A stretch of DNA of 64,000 bases from Rhodobacterales bacterium LSUCC0387 (lineage in GTDB: Bacteria > Pseudomonadota > Alphaproteobacteria > Rhodobacterales > Rhodobacteraceae). Positions 16,738 through 26,063 of the stretch are shown piece after piece. The stretch lies in the NCBI GenBank assembly GCA_015689775.1, contig WVSR01000003.1, positions 1 through 64,000 of the forward strand, written 5' to 3'. How positions within the stretch are numbered: position 1 is the stretch's first letter; each line of letters starts with the position of its first letter. The notes beneath the pieces are model-generated. The model saw only the letters and a list, made by a program, of their open reading frames with translations. It was not told where the DNA came from and ran no database searches. The position numbers were made by a program, and so were the translations under genes.

Positions 16738-17093
16738 CTTGATTTTCCTTATAAATAACTACCCACAAAATGCGGCAGCTCGGCTTCTCACAACTATTTC
16801 GAGAGCTGTGAGCCGATTAAGGAAAACAGAAAATCGAATTGAAGTTTTCAGCCCTATTCAGATGGTGACTCACAGGAAACAATTCAAGGCACTTTATAAG
16901 CATATAATTAAATAATATTATAATTTATATTATTAATATATATAATATTAAATATTTTGCCTCAGATCATAATACTGTGAATTTTTTCTGATTTTTGTCT
17001 GCCTATGTAATTGGCTTATCTTAAGACTGACTTTTAGTTGCTCATGCAAACTGAACTATGATTTACCTTAAGAAAATAGGACAAGCGTTACTA
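16738..17093. promoter_or_regulatory. AT-rich leader and promoter region of the csp gene
   Basis: About 350 bases between the csp start and the next plus-strand gene. The segment 16905-16965 is almost pure A/T with repeated taatat steps. It probably carries the csp promoter and 5' leader on the minus strand and the promoter of the Rossmann-like gene on the plus strand. No other gene is seen. Confidence 0.5.
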
Positions 17094-17816
17094 ATGACAC
17101 GAAAGACTATCATTGTTATGGGTTCCGGCCCCGGCGTTACAAAATCTCAAAATGTACCCCGTAAATCGTCAGAGTTATTTGTGGCGATTAACAATGCATG
17201 GCGGGTCCGCAACGATTGGGACTTCCTAATTCATCCAGAGGACTTTCCTGAAAATCGACGGCCAAAGTTATTGCGAGAAGGGCAACGTATTGTTGGAGCA
17301 AAAGATTATGTCCCAGTGCAAAATGAGTTCGGTGGCTTTGTGTATGCCGGGGGCACGATGGCTTTCACGGCTGGATACTGGGCGCTCGGAGCACTGAAGC
17401 CTCGCGTGATAGCAATGATCGGGTGCGACATGGTATATCCGGATAAGGGACCCACCCACTTTTATGGCCACGGCAAAGCAGATCCATTGCGAGATGATAT
17501 CACCCTCCGATCACTGGAGGCAAAATCAGTTAGGTTTTGGGCCTTAGCCTCGCGGGCTGGATGTGCGGTCGTGAATTTATCTACGGCCCAGCGAACACGG
17601 CTCACATTCCCGACAGCTTGTCACTCCGAACTCGAAAAATTAAGACCAACGCAATTCAAAGAAAACCGCGTGGACAAAGCGCTGCAAGCCGAAGCAGCCG
17701 CTAACTATTTCGTACCTTCAGGACGATACTGGGAAGAGAAAAGTAACTTCGATCCAAAGGTAGTCGATGCAATTGATCGACTTTGGCTAGATGCGGTCGA
17801 GCACCGTAAAAGTTGA
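17058..17816 (+). CDS. Rossmann-like protein of unknown function (glycosyltransferase/DUF115-like)
   Basis: 252 residues (240 if ATG 17094 is used, which starts just before the first strand). The opening IIVMGSGPGVTKSQ is a nucleotide-binding loop after a first beta strand. Then come ELFVAINNAWRV and WDFLIHPEDFP, a layout like MptE/DUF115 proteins and GT42 sialyltransferase-like folds, which start with a glycine loop and an ordered 'vaiN' strand. A later MIGCDMVYPDKGPTHFYGHG stretch has conserved-looking D, H and G residues. Isolated gene with its own promoter region. I do not recognise an assigned function. Confidence 0.65.
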   Translation: MIYLKKIGQALLMTRKTIIVMGSGPGVTKSQNVPRKSSELFVAINNAWRVRNDWDFLIHPEDFPENRRPKLLREGQRIVGAKDYVPVQNEFGGFVYAGGTMAFTAGYWALGALKPRVIAMIGCDMVYPDKGPTHFYGHGKADPLRDDITLRSLEAKSVRFWALASRAGCAVVNLSTAQRTRLTFPTACHSELEKLRPTQFKENRVDKALQAEAAANYFVPSGRYWEEKSNFDPKVVDAIDRLWLDAVEHRKS

Positions 17817-18049
17817 GTGATCAATGCGCGCATTTGTAGAGCGGTGTTGAAGATTAAATAGCTTAATCAAAAACGTTTCACTAGCCACAGATCAACCCGC
17901 ATTGCCATGCTGATGAAAAATCCCAACAGCTCCTGAGCTAAGTTTAATTATTCGTTTTATTTCTTCTGATACCTTATACACTCATATAACTCACCACTCA
18001 TTGCACTCATTTATGGATGAGTTGAGCAGCCGTCAGGAGCATGCCCGAT

Positions 18050-18898
18050 ATGAAACGCATTTATGATTTCTCCAGAAAACCAGCGAAACGCAATTACACC
18101 ATCGCGGACCTGCAAGACCTAAAGGTGAACCCCAAAAAACTGTCGATGGCCAACCCAGCAAACCGCGCTGAAATACTCGCGTGCAAGGAGGCAGGCATAG
18201 ACTTGTTCGTTGGGGGGATGGAGCAAATTGATGACATTCGAGAAATTGCGCCGACCCATTTCGCACGAGTGGGCTCAAGATGGGCGCAATTTGGTTCAAA
18301 TGCAGAAATTCTAGCTGACGCATTTGAGGCTATGCGCCGTGGCGCCGACATGTACTACACACTGCGCTCGCTTGATGCTTTGGAAATGATGTCGAGAGAG
18401 GGGATCCCGGTGCAAAGCCATATTGGTTTGATCCCAACCTTTAGTCAGTACTGTGGTGGCCTAAGGGGTTGGGGGCGCAATGCCGATGAAGCAATTAAAA
18501 TTTTTCAAAACCTTAAACGTCTAGAAGAAGTGGGCGTAGTTGCGGTCGAAGCCGAATGCATCGCAGAGGAAGTTCTGGAAGCCGTGAACTACAAAACCTC
18601 CATCGTGACGTTCTCGCTGGGATCAGGCATGGCCGGGGACGTGATTATGTCCTTTGTTGCCGACATTTGCGGGGAAGATAGCGAAGAGGAAAGGCCCCCA
18701 AAGCACGCACACTCTTTTGGTAATGTCGGACGCTTACAGAAACAAATCCACGAGGAACGCGTCGCCGCCCTCACACAATTTCATAACGAGGTGGCGAACG
18801 AAAATTTCCCTTACCCCAAAAATAATATCTCGATGCACGAAGGAGAGAAAAACAAATTTCTCGAGGCCTTGGACAAGTGGAAGCCGACGCATCAATAA
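18050..18898 (+). CDS. PanB-fold protein (ketopantoate hydroxymethyltransferase-like) lacking metal ligands
   Basis: About 282 residues. The C-terminal two thirds match PanB: VQSHIGLIPTFSQYCGG (PanB VCGHLGLTPQSVN.xGG), the GR segment, and VEAECIAEEVLEAV carrying the catalytic Glu of LECVP. The PanB Mg2+ Asp in VGDS reads VGGM, and the second Asp in ADLPF is absent, as is the KIEGG segment. Normal ketopantoate synthesis is therefore unlikely; a lyase/aldolase on another 2-keto acid is possible. Start ATG 18050 is preferred over 18041 because AGGAG lies ten bases before it. It precedes a minus-strand nucleoside-salvage operon. Confidence 0.75.
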   Translation: MKRIYDFSRKPAKRNYTIADLQDLKVNPKKLSMANPANRAEILACKEAGIDLFVGGMEQIDDIREIAPTHFARVGSRWAQFGSNAEILADAFEAMRRGADMYYTLRSLDALEMMSREGIPVQSHIGLIPTFSQYCGGLRGWGRNADEAIKIFQNLKRLEEVGVVAVEAECIAEEVLEAVNYKTSIVTFSLGSGMAGDVIMSFVADICGEDSEEERPPKHAHSFGNVGRLQKQIHEERVAALTQFHNEVANENFPYPKNNISMHEGEKNKFLEALDKWKPTHQ

Positions 18899-19128
18899 TT
18901 TCCGAAAGTGCTGAGCTCCAACTTGCTGAGACAGGCCAAATTTATGGACAGATTTCGATGTTCACGATGATTGGCAGTGAACAGATTGATGCCGTGATAT
19001 TGGGTTCTGAATTCGTTCCTGCTATCGGCGGAAATGGCCCTGAGGGTTTACATTCCCACAATGTAAGAGATGGACTCAGGATTTCATTTCTAGTTTCCAA
19101 CTGCAGTTAAGAGGCGGCCACTACAGTT

Positions 19129-20229
19129 CTAATGCGCTTCCAAAAATTCTGGAAAAAGCTTTAGTAAGCCCTCTTCAGAGGCGGGACAAACGCCGCGCTC
19201 AGTAATCAAACCTGTTACAAGCCTACTCGGCGTCACGTCAAACGCCGGGTTTCCGCCATGAGTCCCCTCTGGAGTCACTACAAGTCTTCCTAAATCTCCG
19301 GTGGGTGTTATGCCTTGCACTTGTTCCACTTCTTCGGCACGCCTTTCCTCTATCGGGATTTCGGAGAGTCCGTCTTTTATAGTCCAATCTATTGTTGGAG
19401 ATGGTAGCGTTACGTAGAACGGAACATTATTGTCCTTTGCCGCTAGAGCCTTCAGATAGGTGCCAATTTTGTTGCAGACGTCGCCACATCGCGTTGTCCG
19501 GTCAGTCCCTGTGATTACTAAGTCGACCATTCCGTGCTGCATTAAATGGCCACCAGCATTATCCACAATGTAGGTGTGCGAAACACCGTGTTTCCCCAAT
19601 TCCCAAGAGGTGAGTGCACCCTGATTACGTGGCCGGGTCTCATCCACCCAAACATGAATATTTATGCCAAGGTCGTGCGCTTGGTATATCGGACTGGTTG
19701 CTGTGCCCCAGTCGACAGTCGCAATCCAACCGGCATTGCAATGTGTTAATATCCGGACTGGTTCTCCATCGTGCTTATTTTCAGCAATTTCCTTTATGAT
19801 TTCTAAGCCATGCTCGCCTAGTCTCTTGTTTATTTGCACGTCTTCGTCCGCAATCTCGTGCGCCAACTGCAAGGCTGCAGCCGCTCTCTGATTTTCATGG
19901 AGGCCAGACAATGCGGTTCTACAACGGTCGAGTGCCCATCTGAGGTTGATTGCTGTAGGCCGTGTTTTTTCAAGAAATTGATGGGCATGTTGAAGATTAG
20001 TGTCCGAGGGATCGTCTGCCATGGCTCTCGCCACACCATAGGCAGCGGTGGCTCCAATTAGCGGGGCTCCCCTAACTTTCATCTCAGAAATAGCGTCAGC
20101 AAACTGCTGGAGTGTTACAACTTGCGCTATTTGAAATTGGTAGGGCAGCATTCGCTGATCGATAATTTCCAGGACGGCATCGACATCGTTCCACCACAAA
20201 GAGCGAAAGTGCTTTCCATCAACTCGCAT
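19129..20229 (-). CDS. mtnA: S-methyl-5-thioribose-1-phosphate isomerase (MtnA)
   Basis: 366 residues, usual length. It converts methylthioribose-1-phosphate (or 5-deoxyribose-1-phosphate) to the ribulose isomer. Family motifs are [34 protein letters not shown] with the catalytic Cys, and [21 protein letters not shown] with the catalytic Asp (usual GADR here GTDR). It belongs to the eIF2B-alpha-like fold. Start ATG 20229 has AAAGGG upstream. It is last in an apparent operon after a sugar kinase and a class II aldolase, the gene set of a dihydroxyacetone-phosphate shunt, rather than beside the rest of the methionine salvage genes. Confidence 0.92.
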   Translation of the reverse strand: MRVDGKHFRSLWWNDVDAVLEIIDQRMLPYQFQIAQVVTLQQFADAISEMKVRGAPLIGATAAYGVARAMADDPSDTNLQHAHQFLEKTRPTAINLRWALDRCRTALSGLHENQRAAAALQLAHEIADEDVQINKRLGEHGLEIIKEIAENKHDGEPVRILTHCNAGWIATVDWGTATSPIYQAHDLGINIHVWVDETRPRNQGALTSWELGKHGVSHTYIVDNAGGHLMQHGMVDLVITGTDRTTRCGDVCNKIGTYLKALAAKDNNVPFYVTLPSPTIDWTIKDGLSEIPIEERRAEEVEQVQGITPTGDLGRLVVTPEGTHGGNPAFDVTPSRLVTGLITERGVCPASEEGLLKLFPEFLEAH

Positions 20230-20280
20230 TGAATAACCCTTTAATATTCGATCCTGTGATTAACGGTGCAGGCATTGATT

Positions 20281-20970
20281 TCACGCCAACCTTGGTTTCG
20301 CGATATCCCCTGCGTCGTCAGCCTCAGGGCTTTTACCGTAGCTCATGCGTTTCATTTGCTCCAATACCCGATCCATTTCACTATCAGAGAGCACTGGCGG
20401 TTCACCTAACGCACAGGCGTTAATATAAATTTTTGCCAGGGACTCCACCTCAATGGCCATGGCAAGGGCGCCATCAACATTCTTCCCTAGGCTAATTTGA
20501 CCATGCTGAGCAAGCAGACACGCCATTCTGCCCTCTAGGGCGTCAATAGCAGCATTGGAGAGCTCCTGGGTGCCAAAAGTCGCATAAGGGGCACATCGAA
20601 GGGTATTACCGCCCATTAACCCAACGATATAGTGGAAAGCCGGAATGTCTCGGTGGTGGCAAGCCACGGCAGTTGCGAAGGTGGAGTGACAGTGCAACAC
20701 AACATTAACGTCTAAACGTGTTTTTAATATGTCGCGGTGGAAGCGCCACTCTGATGACGGACGCAGCCCAACATACGTGCCATCCCAATCCATCTCCACA
20801 ATATCCTTTGGGCCGATTTGATCGTATGGGATTGAAGACGGTGTAATTAGAAATCCATCACCATAGCGCACGGAAAGATTTCCAGATGCACCTTGATTTA
20901 TACCGTGTGCATTCATCTTTAAGCAGGTCTCAATCATATGCTCGCGCAGTTTCTTCTCATCAGGTTTCAT
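20281..20970 (-). CDS. Class II aldolase (fuculose-1-phosphate aldolase-like)
   Basis: 229 residues, aldolase_II/adducin fold, zinc-dependent. Conserved SSEW..H gives the catalytic Glu, VVLHCHSTFAT the first two zinc His and LLAQHGQIS the third. The partner would split 5-methylthioribulose-1-P or 5-deoxyribulose-1-P into DHAP and an aldehyde (Ald2-type reaction). Its start overlaps the kinase stop by four bases, so they are coupled, and MtnA follows 51 bp later. L-fuculose-1-P is an alternative substrate; the MtnA neighbour favours the shunt. Confidence 0.85.
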   Translation of the reverse strand: MKPDEKKLREHMIETCLKMNAHGINQGASGNLSVRYGDGFLITPSSIPYDQIGPKDIVEMDWDGTYVGLRPSSEWRFHRDILKTRLDVNVVLHCHSTFATAVACHHRDIPAFHYIVGLMGGNTLRCAPYATFGTQELSNAAIDALEGRMACLLAQHGQISLGKNVDGALAMAIEVESLAKIYINACALGEPPVLSDSEMDRVLEQMKRMSYGKSPEADDAGDIAKPRLA

Positions 20971-22391
20971 TCAACGCTCTCCCGTGCAAGCCTTTGCCAA
21001 TCTTCAACATATTTTTTCAAACCTTGGACCTTATCCAGTTTGGATGGATGCCCAAGCGTTGGTGGTAAAACTGTAGATGGGTAACATAATGCGACCGCTC
21101 CCCTCGAGAGGCCATCAGCCGCCTCATTTATAAAAGTTTTCGCATTAGGTGCCGTTAGGGAACGTATTGAGTTTACCATTGCCGCGTAGAGTGGCTCCCG
21201 CAAGTAGCTCCCGTCCAATATCCATGTTCGATCAGGTCCCAAGGTGTTTGCGCACTCCACCGTAAGAAGAGCACTGTGAATGATCGCCAAGGCAAGACGC
21301 TGTTCTTGTGTATCTGGTTTTGGACCGACTATCTGCCCAGAACGCGCAGAACGTGGAAACTGGCCATTATCATCGCTCAAACTCGGTAGCACCATGGTCC
21401 TCTGCAATACCAATTCCTGGATCACACTGAGGTCGGCTCTTGCTCCGGCGGGCTGGACACCTGCGATAGTCTCATATTCACGTCCAGCCATCGTGAGTGC
21501 GCCACAAACTGGGTTACCAAACGGATCTGAATTGCACGTCATCCCCAGTGCCTCTGTTAACTGCAGCGGGTCAAACCCCTCAGCGAGTGCCACGGTCCAA
21601 GTGCCGGTAGACACAACTGTGAACTCCTCAAGGCCCAACGATTTATAACTATAAAAATTAGCTGATGAATCGTGGATCCCAGCGTGCACCTTAATATCAG
21701 GAGACAGCAAATATTTTTCGGCCAATTCTGGTCGTATCATCCCAAGTACCGCATCAGACGAGGTCATGGGTGGTAATATTCTCTCCCATTTGTGATCTCG
21801 CACCACGTCCGTCCAAAAGGACCGAGACACATTCCACAAGTGAGACTGGGCGCCCAAAAAGGTAAATTCACTGGCAGCAACATCGCTAAAACGCCAAGCC
21901 CAGTATTGTGGCAGGCCCAAAAACCATCGCGCGCGCTCGATAGCTTCAGGCATTAAAGTTTCGATCCAAAAAAGCTGACGCGCTAAGTGGGTGGCACCCA
22001 TCATTAAGGTCGAACCACGATCTAGATAGCTGGCCTTAATTTTTTCATAGGCTATCGCGATATCTGCTGGAAGCTCTTGTTCGTAGTCGATCATCGGTAC
22101 TAAGGCTCCATCGCCACACACCTCATTATCATCCCCAACCAACACTCCACCCGAACCATGAGCAGAGACGATGATATCTCCAATGGAATGATTTTGGTTT
22201 AATTCGGCTAAGGTTGAGAGCACCCATTCGTTTAAGCTGATAAGATCAGTATGCCGCCAATTTGTAGCGTCTAGCGACAGGTTCTGGGTTAAGCGGCTCT
22301 CTACAACGTCACCACTCTTACTACAGACGAATAATTTGACGTTTGATTTGCCGTGATCGAGGACGACAACTCTCTGATTATCCATGCGCAC
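20967..22391 (-). CDS. FGGY-family carbohydrate kinase
   Basis: 474 residues with the two actin-like FGGY domains. The N-terminal phosphate loop is VVVLDHGKSNVKLFV (usual D.GT.. here DHGKSN), the catalytic-base region is AGIHDSSANFY (HD.x), and the C-terminal ATP site includes STGTWTVAL and WILDGSYLREP. Rhamnulokinase- and fuculokinase-like kinases look similar. In place of the usual MtnK (an aminoglycoside-kinase-like protein), this kinase may phosphorylate 5-methylthioribose or 5-deoxyribose for MtnA. It could instead phosphorylate a ketose for the aldolase. Start GTG 22391; ATG 22385 is also possible. Confidence 0.82.
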   Translation of the reverse strand: MRMDNQRVVVLDHGKSNVKLFVCSKSGDVVESRLTQNLSLDATNWRHTDLISLNEWVLSTLAELNQNHSIGDIIVSAHGSGGVLVGDDNEVCGDGALVPMIDYEQELPADIAIAYEKIKASYLDRGSTLMMGATHLARQLFWIETLMPEAIERARWFLGLPQYWAWRFSDVAASEFTFLGAQSHLWNVSRSFWTDVVRDHKWERILPPMTSSDAVLGMIRPELAEKYLLSPDIKVHAGIHDSSANFYSYKSLGLEEFTVVSTGTWTVALAEGFDPLQLTEALGMTCNSDPFGNPVCGALTMAGREYETIAGVQPAGARADLSVIQELVLQRTMVLPSLSDDNGQFPRSARSGQIVGPKPDTQEQRLALAIIHSALLTVECANTLGPDRTWILDGSYLREPLYAAMVNSIRSLTAPNAKTFINEAADGLSRGAVALCYPSTVLPPTLGHPSKLDKVQGLKKYVEDWQRLARESVE

Positions 22392-22656
22392 TAACTTTCG
22401 TATCGCACAGGCGCATCACATTTGCGATGAGCCGTATTGCGCCTAACGCAAGCTAGCGTTGCGTGAGTTTTAGCTCAATGGAGTTATTCGTTTAAGGCGT
22501 ACTCTTTCATTAATCGTTGGAAGCTCTATTCGCACTCTCTTGATAGTACTCCTCTATCCAGGGGGACCTTGTAATATCCATTTTTTCAGCGCATGGAAAA
22601 AATCTGGTTAGTGCAGTGTAGGTTTATTTTATATTTAGAAGCCATTGTCGCTCTAG

Positions 22657-23568
22657 TTAGTTTTTGGAGCTCGACTTTATCCCTCCAAGGCTACCTATCA
22701 ACGACGCTGTATAAACGACGAGTGCGACCCAAATAAGCGGAAAGGCAATTACTTTAGGCCCAGCAAGCGGTTCCTTAAAAATGAACACCGCACACAAAAA
22801 TATCATGGTCGGTGCGATATACTGCAAAATAGCAATAGTAGTTAGACGCAGCCGCTTAGCGCCGTTGGAGTACAATAACAAAGGAACGGCAGTCACCGCA
22901 CCACACCCCACAAGCAAAAGCGTTATCACAGGGCCCTCTGTGAGAAAGCTATCCGCTCCCGTGAGAATTAAATAAAATATGTAACCCAACGCGAATGGCA
23001 GCAAAACTAAGACCTCTAATAAGAAGCCTTGATTTGGGCCAATGGGCAAACGTTTTTTGGCTAGTGCATATATACCCCAGCTTACAAAAAGAGCTACTGT
23101 CACTAAAGGCAGGCTACCCGCTGAAACTGTAAGTATCACGACCGCAATTATTGCAAAACCGATTGCCACAATCTGAATAAAGTTAGGGCGCTCTTTCAAA
23201 AAAATAGCCCCAAGTGCAACGCTAAAAAGGGGATTAATGTAGTACCCTAACGCGGCGTCTAGCGCGTGATCATTAGCTATAGCCCAAACATAAACTGTCC
23301 AATTGAAAGAGATGAGCGCCGCGGTCAGAAGACCCATAGACAACATCATCGGCGACTTTAAGGCTTGCAGAAGGTCAGACACTCTACCCAGTGATATCAA
23401 AACTGCGGCAGCTATTGGAACAGACCAAGCCACTCTATGAGCGACAACCTCCGCCGGTGGCACATGAGCAAGTAGCTTCATGTAAATAGGAAGTATTCCC
23501 CAAAGCAGGTAAGCTGATACAGCAAATGCGAGGCCCGAACGGCTATCTATGTTTTCGTTTGTCACCAA
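22657..23568 (-). CDS. rarD: EamA-family transporter, RarD type
   Basis: 303 residues with ten predicted membrane segments in two EamA repeats. The opening SGLAFAVSAYLLWGILPIYMKLL is diagnostic for RarD ('chloramphenicol-sensitive protein'), followed by HRVAWSVP and ALGYYINPLFSVALGAIFLKERP. It lies in the inner membrane and presumably exports or imports small metabolites; no substrate is known for the family. Start codon is TTG or the adjacent GTG. Monocistronic, with nothing else in the 265 bases on its 3' side except a small hairpin at 22445-22460. Confidence 0.88.
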   Translation of the reverse strand: MVTNENIDSRSGLAFAVSAYLLWGILPIYMKLLAHVPPAEVVAHRVAWSVPIAAAVLISLGRVSDLLQALKSPMMLSMGLLTAALISFNWTVYVWAIANDHALDAALGYYINPLFSVALGAIFLKERPNFIQIVAIGFAIIAVVILTVSAGSLPLVTVALFVSWGIYALAKKRLPIGPNQGFLLEVLVLLPFALGYIFYLILTGADSFLTEGPVITLLLVGCGAVTAVPLLLYSNGAKRLRLTTIAILQYIAPTMIFLCAVFIFKEPLAGPKVIAFPLIWVALVVYTASLIGSLGGIKSSSKN

Positions 23569-23844
23569 GGATTACTTTCGCAAAATGCAACTATCGTACT
23601 AAAGCTGATAACGCGCTTAAGCCTCTAACGCGAGCCAAGAAGATTTGACTCTCATGGCAATAAAAGAGATCCCAAAAAATTAAAGGGACGGCCACCACAA
23701 TTGACCTTAATTGGCACCATTCCTACTTTGAACTCTTCATCAGATATTTGCAAAATTTATAGCTTACGCATTACACCTTGATGATTTGATTAGCTTGTTT
23801 CAGTCTGTCGACGCCTGATCACTAAATTAGATTGAGAGGAAAAC

Positions 23845-25029
23845 ATGCCAATGCCAAAAACAATGTCGGCGATGGTGTTAACGGGGCATGGTGGACCCGA
23901 GAAGCTAGTTTACTACAATGACTTCCCAGTACCTCAACCAGGCGCGCACGATGTACTCATAGAAGTGAGTGCTTGCGGATTAAACAATACGGACATCAAA
24001 GTTCGCGAAGCTCAATACGCAGTGGATTTTGACCCAAACAGCGACCTAGACGAGACCAGTGCCGCAGCCTCTATCGCCGCCACGAATGGTGAGACGGGAC
24101 TTAGCTTTCCTCGCATTCAAGGGGCAGACATTGTCGGCCGTATTGCGGCGGTTGGCAACAAGGTGTCCCAAGATCGCGTGGGAGAGCGCGTTCTAGTAGA
24201 TTTCAGCATTTATCATGCGAAAGATACAGACGGCAGTCCTCGAATGGATTTGTCCAATGTCGACTATATTGGGCACGGAGCAGACGGGGGCTTCGCTGAC
24301 TATGTGGTCGTCCCCGCGCTCAATGCGCACAAAATCCAGCGTAATATCCCAGATGCAGAATTGGCAACATTTGGCTGTGCCACTTTGACTGCTGAGCACA
24401 TGTTGTCGCGCGTCAGTGCAAAATCGGGAGACAAAATTCTGATTACGGGCGCAGGAGGCGGTGTGGGCTCTGCCGCCATCCAACTTGCCCGCGCACGCGG
24501 CGCAATACCCTATGCCGTTACCAGCCGTGGGAAAGAGGAGCAGATTTTATCACTTGGAGCAGAGGCCTGTATATGCCGACAGGACTTCACAGACCAAAGC
24601 GGCGGGTTCGACAAAGATGCATTCTTGGTTGCTGTTACAGAGGCCACCCGTAGCAATCGGTCTGTCGACGTCGTGATTGATCAGGTCGGCGGATCCATGT
24701 TCCACGGTCTTTTGCAAGCCCTTCGGCCTGATGGGCATTATATCTCTGCAGGTACTATTTCCGGATATACGCCACGCATCAATTTACACACCGTATACAT
24801 GGCATTTTTGAACATTCATGGTTCCTCTCAAGGGCAACCCGAGGATTTTGCTCGAATAGTAGACTACATTGAGGCCGGTAAAATTGGTCCAACCCTCGGC
24901 GGAATTTTTCCGCTGTCACAATTGCACCACGCACAAAAGACTTTCCAGGCAAAGAACTACGTCGGCAATATTGTTGTGGTTCCAGATGCAAAATGGAAAG
25001 AATTTGGTGAACCTGATGCCCGAAGATAA
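23845..25029 (+). CDS. MDR-family (quinone oxidoreductase-like) alcohol dehydrogenase
   Basis: 394 residues. GroES-like N-terminal domain (VSACGLNNTDIKVR, then GADIVGRIAAVG), and a Rossmann domain with GAGGGVGSAAIQLARARGA. NNTD in place of the zinc-site CH-x pattern and the lack of a structural Cys cluster suggest a zinc-independent NADPH oxidoreductase. An insertion near residues 55-85 (asp/ser-rich) is longer than in Qor. A good ribosome site (GAGAGG) precedes ATG 23845. The next gene starts 14 bases before its stop, so the pair is coupled. Substrate unknown; a carbonyl or enoyl product from hydroxyproline-type metabolism is possible. Confidence 0.85.
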   Translation: MPMPKTMSAMVLTGHGGPEKLVYYNDFPVPQPGAHDVLIEVSACGLNNTDIKVREAQYAVDFDPNSDLDETSAAASIAATNGETGLSFPRIQGADIVGRIAAVGNKVSQDRVGERVLVDFSIYHAKDTDGSPRMDLSNVDYIGHGADGGFADYVVVPALNAHKIQRNIPDAELATFGCATLTAEHMLSRVSAKSGDKILITGAGGGVGSAAIQLARARGAIPYAVTSRGKEEQILSLGAEACICRQDFTDQSGGFDKDAFLVAVTEATRSNRSVDVVIDQVGGSMFHGLLQALRPDGHYISAGTISGYTPRINLHTVYMAFLNIHGSSQGQPEDFARIVDYIEAGKIGPTLGGIFPLSQLHHAQKTFQAKNYVGNIVVVPDAKWKEFGEPDARR

Positions 25030-26050
25030 TTGGCTAGTTGATATAGCCGACGTGGATGTCGGCGGGGATTACCATCGGGTTATTATTGGCGGAATTCCGA
25101 TACCAAAAGGTTTATCAGCCTTTGAAATGCGCCACCTGATAACTTCTGAATTTGACACTCTGCGAAGTTTAATGATTGCGCCGCCGATGGGCCATGAAGA
25201 TATGTGTGCCAACCTAACTTTTCCCTCAACAACTAGCGAGGCACCTTTTGGCCAAGTGATCATGGAATGCATGGGGTATCCATATTTTTCAGGGTCCAAC
25301 ACAGCAGCAACGCTTTTCGCTCTGATGGAGGCCGGCATGCTACCAAAATCGGAGGGGAGCAACACAATCACTCACGAAGTGCCAGCTGGTTTGATCCAAG
25401 CGACTGCCACAGTAAGGAATGATGTCATCGAGGAGATGATTGTCGAAGGTGACGCCTCGTACGTGATCAATCCAAAGATACGGCTTGCCCTGCCCGATTA
25501 TGGTAAGGTCGATGTAGCTCTTGTTTGGAGCGGGGCACTATTCATCACGGTTGATGCTGAGCAGTTCGGTCTAAAAATAAACACAGCCAATTTTGCGAAA
25601 ATGAAAGCTATCGGACTTGCGATTTGCGAAGCAATCGAACCTGATTTTGACGCAACCCACCCAAGGTTGGGGCCGTTAGAGGCCCCTAAATTTGTAAATT
25701 TCCTTGGGCCTATAACTCAGGCAGGTTCAAACAAATTCGAAAGCGCAGGAGCAATTTATGGTCATCCTAACACGATCTTCAGGTGTCCCACTGGAACGGG
25801 CACGGCCGCGCGAATGGCTTATGAGTTAGACAAAGGTAGGATGCAGGCCAACGACCAGCTAACCAATACATCTCCAATTGGGACTCAATTCGTAGGCCAT
25901 GGCCTAGGCTTAACAGAAAAAGCTGGCGTACCCATGCTTAGGGTCAACATTTCTTCACGGCCCTACGCTCTGATGCGAACCCAAATGAACGTTGATTTTC
26001 AAAACCCATCACTTTCACGATTTTCAAATCTCAGAAGATTTGGGCATTGA
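25016..26050 (+). CDS. Proline racemase superfamily protein with both catalytic Cys replaced
   Basis: 344 residues. The fold is recognisable from DVDVGGDYHRVIIGG at the N terminus, the ECMGYPYFSGSNTAATL block (normal MCGHGT) and RCPTGTGTAARMA (normal DRSPCGTGTSARMA). The first catalytic Cys is Ser92, the following GH is GS, and the second Cys is Thr259 with the preceding Asp also changed. Cys/Thr pairs occur in trans-3-hydroxyproline dehydratases, but Ser plus Thr with loss of the neighbouring residues is unusual. The start ATG 25016 overlaps the MDR gene by 14 bases. It converges on the TIM-barrel gene. Function uncertain; racemisation is unlikely. Confidence 0.78.
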   Translation: MPEDNWLVDIADVDVGGDYHRVIIGGIPIPKGLSAFEMRHLITSEFDTLRSLMIAPPMGHEDMCANLTFPSTTSEAPFGQVIMECMGYPYFSGSNTAATLFALMEAGMLPKSEGSNTITHEVPAGLIQATATVRNDVIEEMIVEGDASYVINPKIRLALPDYGKVDVALVWSGALFITVDAEQFGLKINTANFAKMKAIGLAICEAIEPDFDATHPRLGPLEAPKFVNFLGPITQAGSNKFESAGAIYGHPNTIFRCPTGTGTAARMAYELDKGRMQANDQLTNTSPIGTQFVGHGLGLTEKAGVPMLRVNISSRPYALMRTQMNVDFQNPSLSRFSNLRRFGH

Positions 26051-26063
26051 TAGGCTTACAATT

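Noticed and set aside
18877-19110. 77-codon frame starting within the PanB-like gene
   Set aside because: GTG start inside the upstream gene, no ribosome site, no family resemblance; may be chance.
22445-22460. Small hairpin AACGC-GCGTT after the sugar kinase region
   Set aside because: Five-pair stem with a weak following T-run and position upstream of, not after, the kinase; not a convincing terminator.
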